Of a stretch of DNA of 64,000 nt, positions 36,002-44,985 are shown in pieces. Each line of letters opens with the position of its first letter. Position 1 is the first letter of the stretch. A program made the translations under genes and the position numbers. This stretch comes from Cupriavidus numazuensis. GTDB lineage: Bacteria; Pseudomonadota; Gammaproteobacteria; Burkholderiales; Burkholderiaceae. The notes under the pieces are model-generated. The model did no database searches. It was not told the origin of the DNA and worked only from the letters and a program-made list of their open reading frames with translations. The DNA is taken from the NCBI RefSeq assembly GCF_905397435.1, contig NZ_CAJPVI010000005.1:124001-188000 (forward strand), read 5' to 3'.

Positions 36002-36667
36002 TCAGCGCTCGACGCTAGGTGCGCGGCGCTTGTTGCCGCGCACAAGTCGCCACAGCCCGCCCAGCACCAGCGGCACCACAGCTGCGCCAATACCGGCCAG
36101 CACGATCAGGTTCAGGTACTGCTTGATGAACGGCAGGTTGCCGAAGAAGTAGCCCGCAAATACAAGCCCCGCGACCCACGCCAGCGCGCCGATCACGTTG
36201 AAGAACTGGAAGCGCGCGAACGTCATCTGCGACACGCCTGCGACGAACGGCGCGAAGGTGCGCACGATCGGCACGAAGCGCGCCATCACAAGCGTCTTGC
36301 CGCCGTGGCGTTCGTAGAAATCATGCGTGCGGCGCAGCGCCTTCTGGTCGAGGAAGCGCCACTGATGGTCGAAGACCTTGGGCCCGATCCAGCTGCCGAC
36401 CCAGTAGTTCACGGTATTGCCCGAGATCGCCGCGAGCAGCAGCAACCCGATCAGCACCCATTCATTCATGGCGCCAGTCGCGCAGAATGCACCCGCGATG
36501 AACAGCAGCGAGTCGCCAGGCAGGAACGGCAGCACCACGAGCCCGGTTTCGGCAAACACGATCGCGAACAGGATGGCGTAGACCCAGACGCCATACTGCT
36601 GGATGACCGTGCCGAGATATTTGTCGACATGCAGAAGCATGTCGATGAGCTGCAGAGCGAGATCCAA
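36002..36667 (-). CDS. DedA/SNARE-associated-type membrane protein
   Basis: Integral membrane protein of the DedA superfamily (undecaprenyl-phosphate or phospholipid translocation is reported for family members). The diagnostic segments are ETGLVVLPFLPGDSLLF, GNTVNYWVGSWIG, FYERHGGKTLVMARFVPIVRTFAPFVAG and GYFFGNLP. I start at TTG 36667 (MDLALQLIDMLLHVDK, 221 residues) with GGGGAA just upstream; an ATG ten codons later is an alternative. It is divergent from mutL and convergent with the SirB1-type gene. Confidence 0.87.
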   Translation of the reverse strand: MDLALQLIDMLLHVDKYLGTVIQQYGVWVYAILFAIVFAETGLVVLPFLPGDSLLFIAGAFCATGAMNEWVLIGLLLLAAISGNTVNYWVGSWIGPKVFDHQWRFLDQKALRRTHDFYERHGGKTLVMARFVPIVRTFAPFVAGVSQMTFARFQFFNVIGALAWVAGLVFAGYFFGNLPFIKQYLNLIVLAGIGAAVVPLVLGGLWRLVRGNKRRAPSVER

Positions 36668-36783
36668 GTCGTTCCCCGTTACGTTGTAGGTTACTTCACC
36701 AAGCGCGACATGATACAAGACCGCCCCGACGCATCGGTCACCTGGCGGGGCATGCGCGGCCATCCCGCGTGTGGCGCGCCACG

Positions 36784-36789
36784 TATAAT
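36784..36789 (+). promoter_or_regulatory. -10 box directly before mutL
   Basis: Perfect TATAAT followed by six bases and the mutL ATG; no Shine-Dalgarno sequence in between. Suggests transcription starting at the start codon. Confidence 0.5.
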
Positions 36790-36795
36790 CGCCGG

Positions 36796-38754
36796 ATGCC
36801 AGCCTCCGCCTCCCGCACCGCGCAGCCGCCGCGGCCGATCCGTCCCCTGCCCGACCAGCTCATCAGCCAGATTGCCGCCGGCGAAGTCGTGGAACGGCCG
36901 GCGTCCGTGGTCAAGGAACTGCTCGAAAACGCACTCGACGCCGGCACCAGCCAGCTCGGCATCCGGCTCGAGGAAGGCGGCGTGCGGCGCATTGTCATCA
37001 CGGACAACGGCTGCGGCATTCCGCCGGCCGAACTGCCCGTCGCGCTGTTGCGCCATGCCACCAGCAAGATTGCTTCGCTCGATGAGCTCGAGGCCGTGCT
37101 GACCCTCGGCTTCCGCGGCGAGGCCCTTGCATCGATCGCGTCCGTCTCGCAACTCTCGCTGACCAGCCGTACCGCCAGCGACGCGCACGCCACGCAGGTC
37201 AGTGCCGATACCGGCGCCATGCAGCCGGCGTCGGGCGGCGTCGGCACGACCGTCGATGTCCAGCATCTCTACTTCAACACGCCAGCGCGCCGAAAGTTCC
37301 TCAAATCAGAGCAAACGGAGCTTGGCCACTGCCTGGAGATGGTCCGCCGCGTAGCGCTGGCGCGTCCTGACGTGGCCATTTCGGTTCACCACAACGGCAA
37401 GCCGCTGGAGCACTGGAACGCCGGTGATGTAGCGACGCGTACGGCGCAAGTGCTCGGCAGCGACTTCGCGCGTGCGCGGCTGCCGCTCGACGAAGAAGCC
37501 GGCGACCTGCACCTGTATGGCTTTGCCGGGCTGCCTACCGCTTCACGCGGACGGCCGGACCAGCAGTATTTCTTCGTCAATGGCCGCTTTGTGCGCGACA
37601 AGCTGCTGAACCATGCGGTGCGCAGCGCTTACCAAGACGTGCTGCACGGCGACCGTTTCCCGTCGTACGTGCTGTGCCTGGATCTGCCGCCGGAGATGGT
37701 GGACGTGAACGTCCACCCGTCCAAGATCGAGGTGCGTTTCCGCGAATCGCGTTCGGTGCACCAGTTCGTCTATCACGCCGTGCAGCGGTGCCTGGCGCGG
37801 CAGGCTGGCGAAAACGGCGACAGCCTGCATACCGGGACCGATGACGAGCCCTTGCCGGCAGCAAGCGGCGCGGGCGAACTGCGCGAACCTCGTGCGCCGT
37901 ACGGTGGCACGGCAGGCAGCGGCAGCCAGTGGATCAACTATTCGGCGGCGCGCCAGACCGAACTCGGCATCGCGCAACCGCGCCAGGCCTATCTGGGCAT
38001 GGTGCGCGAAGCCACCACGCCGCGGCCTTACGTGCCCTCGTCCCAGCCGCCTGCGTGGCTTGCCGATGCGCAAGCCGCACGAGCCGACGAACCGCCGGGC
38101 CTGCTCGATGGCGTTGCCCCGGCCCGCATGGCACTGCCGGTCGCGGAGGACATACCGGAGGGCGCCGATGACCACCCGCTCGGCTATGCGATTGCCCAGC
38201 TCCACGGCATCTACGTGCTCGCGCAGAACGCGCGCGGCCTCGTGCTCGTCGACATGCATGCCGCGCACGAGCGCATCCTGTACGAGCAGATCAAGGATGC
38301 ACTCGATGCGCGCGATCTCGCCGTGCAGCCGCTGCTGCTGCCGGTGACGCTGCCGGCAAACCCCGTGGAAATCGGCACTGCCGAAGAACATCGCGAAACG
38401 CTCGAACTGCTCGGCTTCGACATCGCGCCCGTCTCGCCCACCACGCTGGCCGTGCGTGCCGTGCCGGCACTGCTGCAGCAGGCCGACGCGGAAGCGCTCG
38501 CGCGCGACGTGCTGCGCGACCTGCATTCCTTCGGTGGCTCACGCGTGCTGGCCGAGCGCCGCAACGAACTGCTGGCCACGCTGGCCTGCCACAGCGCCGT
38601 GCGCGCCAACCGCAAGCTCACGCTGGAAGAGATGAACGCGCTGCTGCGCCAGATGGAACAGACCGAGCGCGCCGACCAGTGCAATCATGGCCGCCCGACG
38701 TGGGTGCAGCTGAGCGTGTCGGAGCTCGATCGCCTTTTCCTGCGCGGCCAGTAG
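36796..38754 (+). CDS. mutL: DNA mismatch repair protein MutL (endonuclease-type)
   Basis: 652-residue GHKL ATPase that links MutS to strand removal. N-terminal motifs: ENALDAGTSQL, TDNGCGIP, ATSKI and LGFRGEALASI. The C-terminal domain has DMHAAHERILYE starting at residue 486, ACHSAVRAN from 597 and CNHGRPT from 629. These match the metal-binding endonuclease motifs of MutL proteins from bacteria without MutH (Neisseria, Bacillus) and are lacking in E. coli MutL. The first motif has Met where DQHA has Gln. miaA follows 48 bases later, the conserved mutL-miaA order. Confidence 0.95.
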   Translation: MPASASRTAQPPRPIRPLPDQLISQIAAGEVVERPASVVKELLENALDAGTSQLGIRLEEGGVRRIVITDNGCGIPPAELPVALLRHATSKIASLDELEAVLTLGFRGEALASIASVSQLSLTSRTASDAHATQVSADTGAMQPASGGVGTTVDVQHLYFNTPARRKFLKSEQTELGHCLEMVRRVALARPDVAISVHHNGKPLEHWNAGDVATRTAQVLGSDFARARLPLDEEAGDLHLYGFAGLPTASRGRPDQQYFFVNGRFVRDKLLNHAVRSAYQDVLHGDRFPSYVLCLDLPPEMVDVNVHPSKIEVRFRESRSVHQFVYHAVQRCLARQAGENGDSLHTGTDDEPLPAASGAGELREPRAPYGGTAGSGSQWINYSAARQTELGIAQPRQAYLGMVREATTPRPYVPSSQPPAWLADAQAARADEPPGLLDGVAPARMALPVAEDIPEGADDHPLGYAIAQLHGIYVLAQNARGLVLVDMHAAHERILYEQIKDALDARDLAVQPLLLPVTLPANPVEIGTAEEHRETLELLGFDIAPVSPTTLAVRAVPALLQQADAEALARDVLRDLHSFGGSRVLAERRNELLATLACHSAVRANRKLTLEEMNALLRQMEQTERADQCNHGRPTWVQLSVSELDRLFLRGQ

Positions 38755-38802
38755 CACCGCGCCTTACACCGCGTTTGCGCGCCACGCCTTGCAGAAGTCC
38801 TG

Positions 38803-39759
38803 ATGTCCGCCTTGCCTTCGTCCGAACACCCGCCCGTCGTCTGCCTGCTGGGCCCGACCGCCTCCGGCAAGACCGCGGCCGCGCTGGCCCTGGCGCAGCA
38901 GGCGCCGGTCGAAATCATCAGCCTCGATTCGGCGCTGGTCTATCGCGAGATGGATATCGGCACCGCCAAACCCACGCGTGAAGAGCTGGCCGCCGTGCCG
39001 CACCACCTGATCGACATCATCGATCCGGCGGACAGCTACTCTGCCGCGCAGTTCGTCACCGACGCCGAACGGCTGATCGCCGAGATCCGCGCGCGTGGGC
39101 GCCAGCCGCTGATCGTCGGCGGCACCATGCTGTACTACAAGGCACTGACGCAGGGCCTGAACGACCTGCCGCAGGCCGATCCGGCCGTGCGCGCCGAGCT
39201 CGACGAACTGGCCGCCGAACGCGGCTGGCCGGCGCTGCATGCAATGCTGGCGGAGGTGGACCCGGTCACCGCCGCGCGGCTCGCGCCCAACGATGCGCAG
39301 CGCATCCAGCGCGCGCTGGAAATCCACCGGCTGTCGGGGCAACCGATGTCCGAGCTGCTGGCAAGGCAGGCCGACGGCCGCACGTTCACCGGCGCAGCGG
39401 ACCAGCGCTACCGCGTGATTGCACTGGAGCCGTCGGACCGCGCCGTACTGCACGCACGCATCGCCACGCGCTACGACGCCATGCTGGCCGGCGGCTTTAT
39501 CGAGGAAGTCGAACGCCTGCGCCGGCGCGGCGATCTTCACCTGGGTCTGCCGTCGATCCGCTGCGTGGGCTACCGTCAGGTCTGGGAATACCTGGATGGC
39601 GACACCGATTACGCGACCATGCGCGAACGCGGCATCGTGGCCACGCGTCAGCTCTGCAAGCGTCAGATCACGTGGCTGCGCAGCACGCCCGAGCGGCTGT
39701 CCGTCGATTGCCTCGCACCCGACTACGTCGAGCAGGTCGCGCGGCTGGCCGGGATGTAA
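38803..39759 (+). CDS. miaA: tRNA dimethylallyltransferase
   Basis: Adds an isopentenyl group to A37 of tRNAs that read codons beginning with U; 318 residues. The P-loop is [12 protein letters not shown] (17-28 region). Then come [28 protein letters not shown] and [11 protein letters not shown] for substrate binding, the [17 protein letters not shown] segment, and the C-terminal [12 protein letters not shown]. Co-directional with mutL and probably in one transcript. Confidence 0.96.
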   Translation: MSALPSSEHPPVVCLLGPTASGKTAAALALAQQAPVEIISLDSALVYREMDIGTAKPTREELAAVPHHLIDIIDPADSYSAAQFVTDAERLIAEIRARGRQPLIVGGTMLYYKALTQGLNDLPQADPAVRAELDELAAERGWPALHAMLAEVDPVTAARLAPNDAQRIQRALEIHRLSGQPMSELLARQADGRTFTGAADQRYRVIALEPSDRAVLHARIATRYDAMLAGGFIEEVERLRRRGDLHLGLPSIRCVGYRQVWEYLDGDTDYATMRERGIVATRQLCKRQITWLRSTPERLSVDCLAPDYVEQVARLAGM

Positions 39760-39772
39760 CGCACCGCCGGAC

Positions 39773-40708
39773 TCAGCCAGCCGATTGCGGCGACGCCTGG
39801 CGCTCGCCGCGGATCTCGCCTGCCACCCGCTCGATGCAACGCATCGCCTTCATCGCCATCGGCGACGGCGTGCGGTTGCGCAGACTCACGATGCCCATGC
39901 CGGCATGCAGCGTGGGAAGCCCCTCGACCTCGAGCGGCACCAGTTCGCCCGAAGCCACCTGCGCCTCCACCGCTGCTTCCGTCGCGCCGAGCACCATGTC
40001 CGTGGACAGGGTGACCGCCCGGATCACCGCGAAATCGTCGCACTCGAGCGCCAGCACGGCTTCCTGGCCTGCGGGCAATTTCAGGGCCCTGGTCAGCGCC
40101 GCCGTTACCGCGCGCGGCGCCTTGACCGCGGCGACACCATACGCCCACGCATCCTTGATCGTGCATGACGCACCGGCGAGCGGATGCCCCGCGCGGACAA
40201 AGAAGCGCGCGACCTGCGCCGGCAGGGGCCGGATGTCCAGCGCGGCATCATCGGGCAAGTCGCGTACGTCAGCGACAAAGAACTCGATGTCCTCGGCACG
40301 CAAACGCTCGAGCAGCAGCACCCAGTTGCTCTCTTCGACCCGCAAGGCGACCTGCGGATGCAGACGCCGCAGTTCCGACAGCACGCGCGGCATCAGGGTC
40401 GCGGCGGGAAACGGCCCGACGCCGAAGGCCGTGTCGCCAAGCTGGTTGTCGAGGTAGAGATCGACGTCGCGCTGCATGCAGCGGGCCTCGAACAGCAGCC
40501 GCCTGGCACGTTCGAGCACGAACTCACCGGCCGGCGTCGGCCGGATATCCCCCACATCGCGCTCGAAGAGGCGCACCCCGAGATCGTTTTCGACCGCCTG
40601 GATGCTGCGGCTGAACGCAGGTTGACTAAGGTGCACCTGCTCGGCGGCGCGCGCGAAGTGCAGAGTGTCGGCGAGTGCGACTACATGGCTGAGCCGGCGA
40701 AGGTCCAT
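39773..40708 (-). CDS. LysR-family transcriptional regulator
   Basis: 311 residues. The N-terminal winged helix-turn-helix (MDLRRLSHVVALADTLHFARAA, LSQPAFSRSIQAVENDLGVRLFERD) is followed by an inducer-binding domain typical of LysR proteins. It is divergent from a sterol-desaturase-family gene, with a 111-base region that holds a 30-base dyad, the classic layout for a LysR regulator and its target. Inducer unknown. Confidence 0.9.
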   Translation of the reverse strand: MDLRRLSHVVALADTLHFARAAEQVHLSQPAFSRSIQAVENDLGVRLFERDVGDIRPTPAGEFVLERARRLLFEARCMQRDVDLYLDNQLGDTAFGVGPFPAATLMPRVLSELRRLHPQVALRVEESNWVLLLERLRAEDIEFFVADVRDLPDDAALDIRPLPAQVARFFVRAGHPLAGASCTIKDAWAYGVAAVKAPRAVTAALTRALKLPAGQEAVLALECDDFAVIRAVTLSTDMVLGATEAAVEAQVASGELVPLEVEGLPTLHAGMGIVSLRNRTPSPMAMKAMRCIERVAGEIRGERQASPQSAG

Positions 40709-40740
40709 GGCGGTCTCATTGCGTTTTACACATTGGAATG

Positions 40741-40770
40741 ATGTCGATTATGCATTGGACGCATCGACAT
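40741..40770. promoter_or_regulatory. Dyad in the LysR/sterol-desaturase intergenic region
   Basis: The perfect arms ATGTCGAT and ATCGACAT are separated by 14 bases. A second, slightly offset repeat ATGC/GCAT sits inside and fits the T-N11-A pattern of LysR sites. It lies about 50 bases before the desaturase ATG and 33 bases before the regulator ATG. Confidence 0.5.
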
Positions 40771-40819
40771 CGCCAACCTAGAGTGGTTCGCACAACAAGC
40801 ATTCCCGGAGACGTTCAAC

Positions 40820-41713
40820 ATGAATTTGCAGCTTCAGAACCTGCTGATTGGCAGCATCATCGTCGGCTTTGCGGTGATGGAGTTCGCCACGCGGCGCTAC
40901 CAGCAAAGCGTGCGCGCCGACGCCAACGACACCAAGCTCGAAGTGCTGATGTTCGTCAGCCTGATCGCCGTCACGCAGCCACTGGCCCTGCTCGGCGCCA
41001 ACTGGCTGTCCGGCTGGCTCATGCCCGACATGCGCGGCGCCTGGTCCCACCTGTCGTGGTGGTCCATGACGGCGATCCTGCTGGTCGCCGACGACATGAC
41101 GCAATACTGGTGGCATCGCGCGTCCCATACGCCGTGGCTGTGGCCGCTGCATCGCGCGCATCATTCGGCGTCGTACATGAGCATCCGCGTCACGTACCGG
41201 AACAATTTCTTCTACTACCTGATGATGCCGGGGCTGTGGATCGCGGGCGTGCTGCTGTACCTCGGATTCGGCAAGGTCTACGGCGTGTATATCGTGGTCA
41301 AGATGCTGGTGATCCTGGGCGCGCACTGCGCGTGGCGCTGGGATGAACCACTCTATCGGATCCGCGCGCTGCGGCCGCTGATGTGGGTGGTCGAGCGGAC
41401 CATCTCCACGCCGGCCACGCACTGGGCCCACCATGCGCTGACCAATGCCGATGGCATCGGCCACTACAAAGGCAACTTCGGCAACCTGCTGTTCTTCTGG
41501 GATGTGCTGTTCGGCACGGCGCATATCACCCGCAAGTACCCGGCCAAAGTCGGACTGGAGGACGATCGCCGTTTTGGGGCCGAACACTGGGCCGCACAGA
41601 TGTTCTATCCGCTGCGTCAGTCGCAACGGCAGCACACGGCACTGCGGTTCGGCGGCGAGGCATTTGGCGACCAGGATGCCGCTGTCGATGTCACAACTGC
41701 CGGCAACCGCTGA
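40820..41713 (+). CDS. Sterol desaturase / fatty acid hydroxylase family membrane protein
   Basis: 297-residue integral membrane di-iron oxygenase. His clusters in order are WWHRASH, LHRAHHSASYM and THWAHH, with HPLH-type spacing typical of the superfamily; four or more transmembrane segments lie before and between them. The likely action is hydroxylation or desaturation of a lipid; the substrate is unknown (bacteria of this group do not make sterols). Probably controlled by the divergent LysR gene. A very strong terminator follows. Confidence 0.85.
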   Translation: MNLQLQNLLIGSIIVGFAVMEFATRRYQQSVRADANDTKLEVLMFVSLIAVTQPLALLGANWLSGWLMPDMRGAWSHLSWWSMTAILLVADDMTQYWWHRASHTPWLWPLHRAHHSASYMSIRVTYRNNFFYYLMMPGLWIAGVLLYLGFGKVYGVYIVVKMLVILGAHCAWRWDEPLYRIRALRPLMWVVERTISTPATHWAHHALTNADGIGHYKGNFGNLLFFWDVLFGTAHITRKYPAKVGLEDDRRFGAEHWAAQMFYPLRQSQRQHTALRFGGEAFGDQDAAVDVTTAGNR

Positions 41714-41731
41714 CAAACGTGACCCAAAATG

Positions 41732-41766
41732 AAAAATGGCGCATGCGGTGCATGCGCCATTTTTTT
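41732..41766. terminator. Bidirectional terminator between the sterol-desaturase gene and purM
   Basis: AAAAATGGCGCATGC/GCATGCGCCATTTTT with a three-base loop and a T-run of seven; serves both convergent genes. Confidence 0.95.
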
Positions 41767-41803
41767 AATGCGTTGCCGGCCAGTCAGCCGGCCTCCGGGC
41801 GTG

Positions 41804-42856
41804 TCAGACCACCACGGTCTGTGCCTGCCCTTCCGCGCGCTCGCGGATCTCGCCAATCTGCCACACGGCTTCGCCGGCAGCCTGCAGATGGCGAATCGCA
41901 CGCTCTGCATCTTCCTTGGCAACGATCACGACCATGCCGATGCCGCAGTTGAACACGCGGTGCATTTCGTCGTCGGCCACACGGCCTTCCGCCTGCAGCC
42001 ACTGGAACAGCGGCGGCAGCGTCCAGGCGTCACGCTGGAGCACAGCCGTCGTGTTCTGCGGCAGCACGCGCGGCACGTTCTCGGTCAGGCCACCGCCGGT
42101 GATGTGGGCCATCCCCTTGACCGGCAGCGTTTCGATCAGCGACAGCAGCGGCTTCACGTAGATACGCGTCGGCGCCATGATGGCGTCCTGCAGGCGCTGA
42201 CCGTGGAAATCGGCGTCCAGGTCCGGCTTGGCGACTTCGATGATCTTGCGCACCAGCGAATAGCCGTTCGAGTGCGCGCCCGACGAGGCCAGGCCCAGCA
42301 CCACATCGCCCGGGATGATGGTGGTGCCGTCGATGATCTTCTTCTTTTCGACCGCGCCGACCGCAAAGCCGGCCAGGTCGTATTCGCCGTCCGGGTACAT
42401 GGTCGGCATTTCGGCGGTCTCGCCGCCGATCAGTGCGCAGCCGGCCAGTTCGCAGCCGCGGGCGATGCCCTGGATCACGGTGGCGGCGGTGTCCACGTCA
42501 AGCTTGCCGCAGGCGAAGTAGTCGAGGAAGAACAGCGGCTCGGCACCCTGCACCAGAATGTCGTTCACGCTCATGGCGACCAGGTCCTGGCCCACGGTGT
42601 CGTGGCGGTTCAGCTGGAAGGCGAGCTTGAGCTTGGTGCCCACGCCGTCGGTGCCCGACACCAGCACGGGCTCCTGGTACTTCTTCGAGAGTTCGAACAG
42701 CGCGCCGAAACCGCCGATGCCGGCCATCACGCCTTCACGCATGGTGCGCTTGGCGAACGGCTTGATGCGATCGACCAGGGCATCGCCGGCATCGATGTCA
42801 ACACCGGCATCGCGGTAGGAAAGGCCTGCCTGGCCGGCGGTCGAGGAAGCGCTCAT
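41804..42856 (-). CDS. purM: Phosphoribosylformylglycinamidine cyclo-ligase (AIR synthetase)
   Basis: ATP-dependent ring closure giving AIR, the fifth step of purine synthesis; 350 residues. Seen are [74 protein letters not shown] sequence (metal and ATP binding), and [14 protein letters not shown]. Divergent from the AI-2E-type permease gene, an arrangement also seen near hda in other proteobacteria. Confidence 0.96.
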   Translation of the reverse strand: MSASSTAGQAGLSYRDAGVDIDAGDALVDRIKPFAKRTMREGVMAGIGGFGALFELSKKYQEPVLVSGTDGVGTKLKLAFQLNRHDTVGQDLVAMSVNDILVQGAEPLFFLDYFACGKLDVDTAATVIQGIARGCELAGCALIGGETAEMPTMYPDGEYDLAGFAVGAVEKKKIIDGTTIIPGDVVLGLASSGAHSNGYSLVRKIIEVAKPDLDADFHGQRLQDAIMAPTRIYVKPLLSLIETLPVKGMAHITGGGLTENVPRVLPQNTTAVLQRDAWTLPPLFQWLQAEGRVADDEMHRVFNCGIGMVVIVAKEDAERAIRHLQAAGEAVWQIGEIRERAEGQAQTVVV

Positions 42857-42943
42857 GAGAACCTGCTTGTGTCAGAGGAGATAAAGTGGAGACTTCGCCG
42901 CTCCGGCAACCCTAGCTACGGCAGGGGGCGGGCGCGAGTCCAG

Positions 42944-42949
42944 TAGAAT
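42944..42949 (+). promoter_or_regulatory. -10 box upstream of the AI-2E-type permease gene
   Basis: TAGAAT 66 bases before the ATG at 43016; -35 region poor. Confidence 0.35.
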
Positions 42950-43015
42950 TGCGATTTTAACGGATACAGGCGCCCGGCTTCCAGTTTCGCCAGTTCCGCC
43001 CTGTGCGCCCATTCG

Positions 43016-44086
43016 ATGAACGCTCCCCTGCTGAATGATGAGACCAAGCGCGTCCTGCTCTGGATCGCGGTCGCTGCGGGCCTGTTCGCCGCCATCATCG
43101 CGTTGGCGCCGATCCTGGCGCCCTTCCTGCTGGCCTTCATCTTCGCCTACATCCTGACCCCCGGCGTGGACTGGATGGCGCGCCGGCGCGTGCCGCGCGC
43201 GATCGCCGTCGCCGTGATGATCCTGCTGCTTGTCGTGGTCTGCGTGGTGTTGGTGCTGCTGCTGATCGCCGTGCTGCAGCGGGAAATCCCGCAGGTCCGC
43301 GAGCAGTTGCCGATGCTGCTGAAGAAGCTCAACGCCGTGGTGGCGCCGCGCCTGGCCGACTTCGGCGTGCGCGTGCGCTTCGACTTCCCGGGCCTGCGCA
43401 GCATGCTGTCGGACCGCTTCTCGGCCAGCCCCGAAGACCTGCTGGCGGTGCTGCTGAACTATGCCAAGGTGTCTGGCTCGGCGCTGATCGAGGTGGCCGG
43501 GATGGCGTTCATCATTCCGATCGTCATGTTCTACCTGATGATGGACTGGCACATGGTGATGCGGCGCATCGAAGGCCTGGTGCCGCGCCGCTGGGTGCCC
43601 AAGGTGCGCGAACTGACGGCCGAGACCGATGTGCTGCTGTCGCAATACCTGCGCGGCCAGATCCTGGTGATGGTAATCCTGGCCTCGATCTATTCGATCG
43701 GACTGACCGTGGCCGGCTTCGACGTCGGCGTGCCCGTGGGCGTGTTCACGGGGCTGGCAGTGTTTATCCCGTATATCGGCTTCGGCATCGGGCTGGTGCT
43801 GGCCATCGTGGCCGCGCTGTTGCAGTTTGGCGACTGGTACGGGCTGGCGGCGGTGGCGGTCGTGTACGGTATTGGCCAGTTCATCGAAAGCTTCTACCTG
43901 ACGCCGCGGCTGGTCGGCGAGCGCATCGGGCTGCATCCGCTCGTGGTGATCTTCGCGCTGCTCGCGTTCGGACAGCTGTTCGGCTTCTTCGGCGTGCTGC
44001 TGGCGCTGCCCACCTGTGCGGTGCTGCTGGTGGGGGCGCGGCAGCTTCGTCGCGTGTACCTCGCCAGCGACCTCTATCGGAAGTAA
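43016..44086 (+). CDS. AI-2E family transporter (PerM-like permease)
   Basis: 356-residue membrane protein of the PF01594 type with about seven to eight transmembrane helices and a soluble stretch between residues 90 and 145. Recognisable segments are APFLLAFIFAYILTPGVDWM, the PEDLLAVLLNYAKVSG region, IPIVMFYLMMDW and GVFTGLAVFIPYIGFGIG, and the C-terminal ESFYLTPRLVGERIGLHPL. The name is historical: family members include exporters and antiporters of varied substrates. Located between purM and hda, as perM is in E. coli. Confidence 0.87.
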   Translation: MNAPLLNDETKRVLLWIAVAAGLFAAIIALAPILAPFLLAFIFAYILTPGVDWMARRRVPRAIAVAVMILLLVVVCVVLVLLLIAVLQREIPQVREQLPMLLKKLNAVVAPRLADFGVRVRFDFPGLRSMLSDRFSASPEDLLAVLLNYAKVSGSALIEVAGMAFIIPIVMFYLMMDWHMVMRRIEGLVPRRWVPKVRELTAETDVLLSQYLRGQILVMVILASIYSIGLTVAGFDVGVPVGVFTGLAVFIPYIGFGIGLVLAIVAALLQFGDWYGLAAVAVVYGIGQFIESFYLTPRLVGERIGLHPLVVIFALLAFGQLFGFFGVLLALPTCAVLLVGARQLRRVYLASDLYRK

Positions 44087-44187
44087 TGGAAATAACGGAA
44101 GCGACGGGAAAAATGACGGACAATAGTCGGCTTGAGCCGATTCCACGTGCACCGCGCAAGCTGTCCCCCGCAAGTTAGCCATACGTC

Positions 44188-44898
44188 ATGTCCTCCCCGC
44201 GTCCCAAGCAACTTTCGCTAGAGCTTGGCAGCCCTCCGCCTTCGACCTTCGACAATTTTGTCGTGGCTTCGAACCGCGAGGCGGTGCAACGCCTGCACGA
44301 CCTGCCCAGTGCGGTCGCGCAGGAGCGCGCCATTGACCGGCTGTTCTATCTGTGGGGTGAAAACGGCTGCGGCCGCACGCACCTGCTGCATGCCGTGTGC
44401 GAGGCAACGCCCCAGACCGGCATCAACTGCCGCTACCTGAGCCCGCACCACCCGCTGTCGGATTTCCTGTTCGACCCGTCTTGCCAGCTTTATACGGTCG
44501 ATGACGTCGAACTGCTCGACGAAGCGCGGCAGATCGCGGTGTTTTCGCTGTACAACGAAGTCCGCGCGCACGTGCGCACTGCGCTGGTCGTGGCGGGCGG
44601 CATGGCTCCGCGCGCCATGCCCGTACGGGAAGACCTGCGCACCCGGCTCGGCTGGGGGCTGGTCTACCAGGTCCAGCCGCTGTCGGACGAGGACAAGATG
44701 TCCGCAGTGCTTCAGGCGGCACGCGAGCGCGGGCTGCAGCTGTCCCCGGAAATCACACACTGGCTGGTCACGCGCCATTACCGCGACATGCCCAGCCTGA
44801 TGGCGCTGCTCGATGCACTGGATACCTACTCGCTGGAGCGCAAGCGCCCGGTCACCCTGCCCCTGCTTCGCGAAATGTTCGCGGAGTTTCGGGAATAA
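44188..44898 (+). CDS. hda: DnaA-homologous regulator Hda
   Basis: AAA+ protein that, with the DNA-loaded sliding clamp, makes DnaA hydrolyse its ATP and so prevents re-initiation of replication; 236 residues. The N-terminal clamp-binding peptide QLSLEL is at 8-13. The ATP loop GENGCGRTHLLHA carries Arg where DnaA has Lys, as in E. coli Hda. The sensor and lid helices follow (LRTRLGWGLVYQVQPLSDEDK, LLDALDTYSLERKRPVTLPLLREM). Downstream of the permease gene on the same strand. Confidence 0.92.
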   Translation: MSSPRPKQLSLELGSPPPSTFDNFVVASNREAVQRLHDLPSAVAQERAIDRLFYLWGENGCGRTHLLHAVCEATPQTGINCRYLSPHHPLSDFLFDPSCQLYTVDDVELLDEARQIAVFSLYNEVRAHVRTALVVAGGMAPRAMPVREDLRTRLGWGLVYQVQPLSDEDKMSAVLQAARERGLQLSPEITHWLVTRHYRDMPSLMALLDALDTYSLERKRPVTLPLLREMFAEFRE

Positions 44899-44971
44899 TC
44901 GCCGGAAATCATCGCCACCCGCCTTTTTGTGGCCGGCGCGAGAGCACGCGGACCGGCCCACTCGCTTAAGG

Positions 44972-44977
44972 TAAAAT
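44972..44977 (+). promoter_or_regulatory. -10 box just before the HAD hydrolase gene
   Basis: TAAAAT eight bases before the ATG at 44986, with no Shine-Dalgarno sequence between. Confidence 0.4.
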
Positions 44978-44985
44978 CGCGCCCC

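Noticed and set aside
40741..40770. Reading the dyad as a transcription terminator
   Set aside because: It lies between two divergent start codons, has no T-run and a 14-base loop, so a regulator site is more likely.
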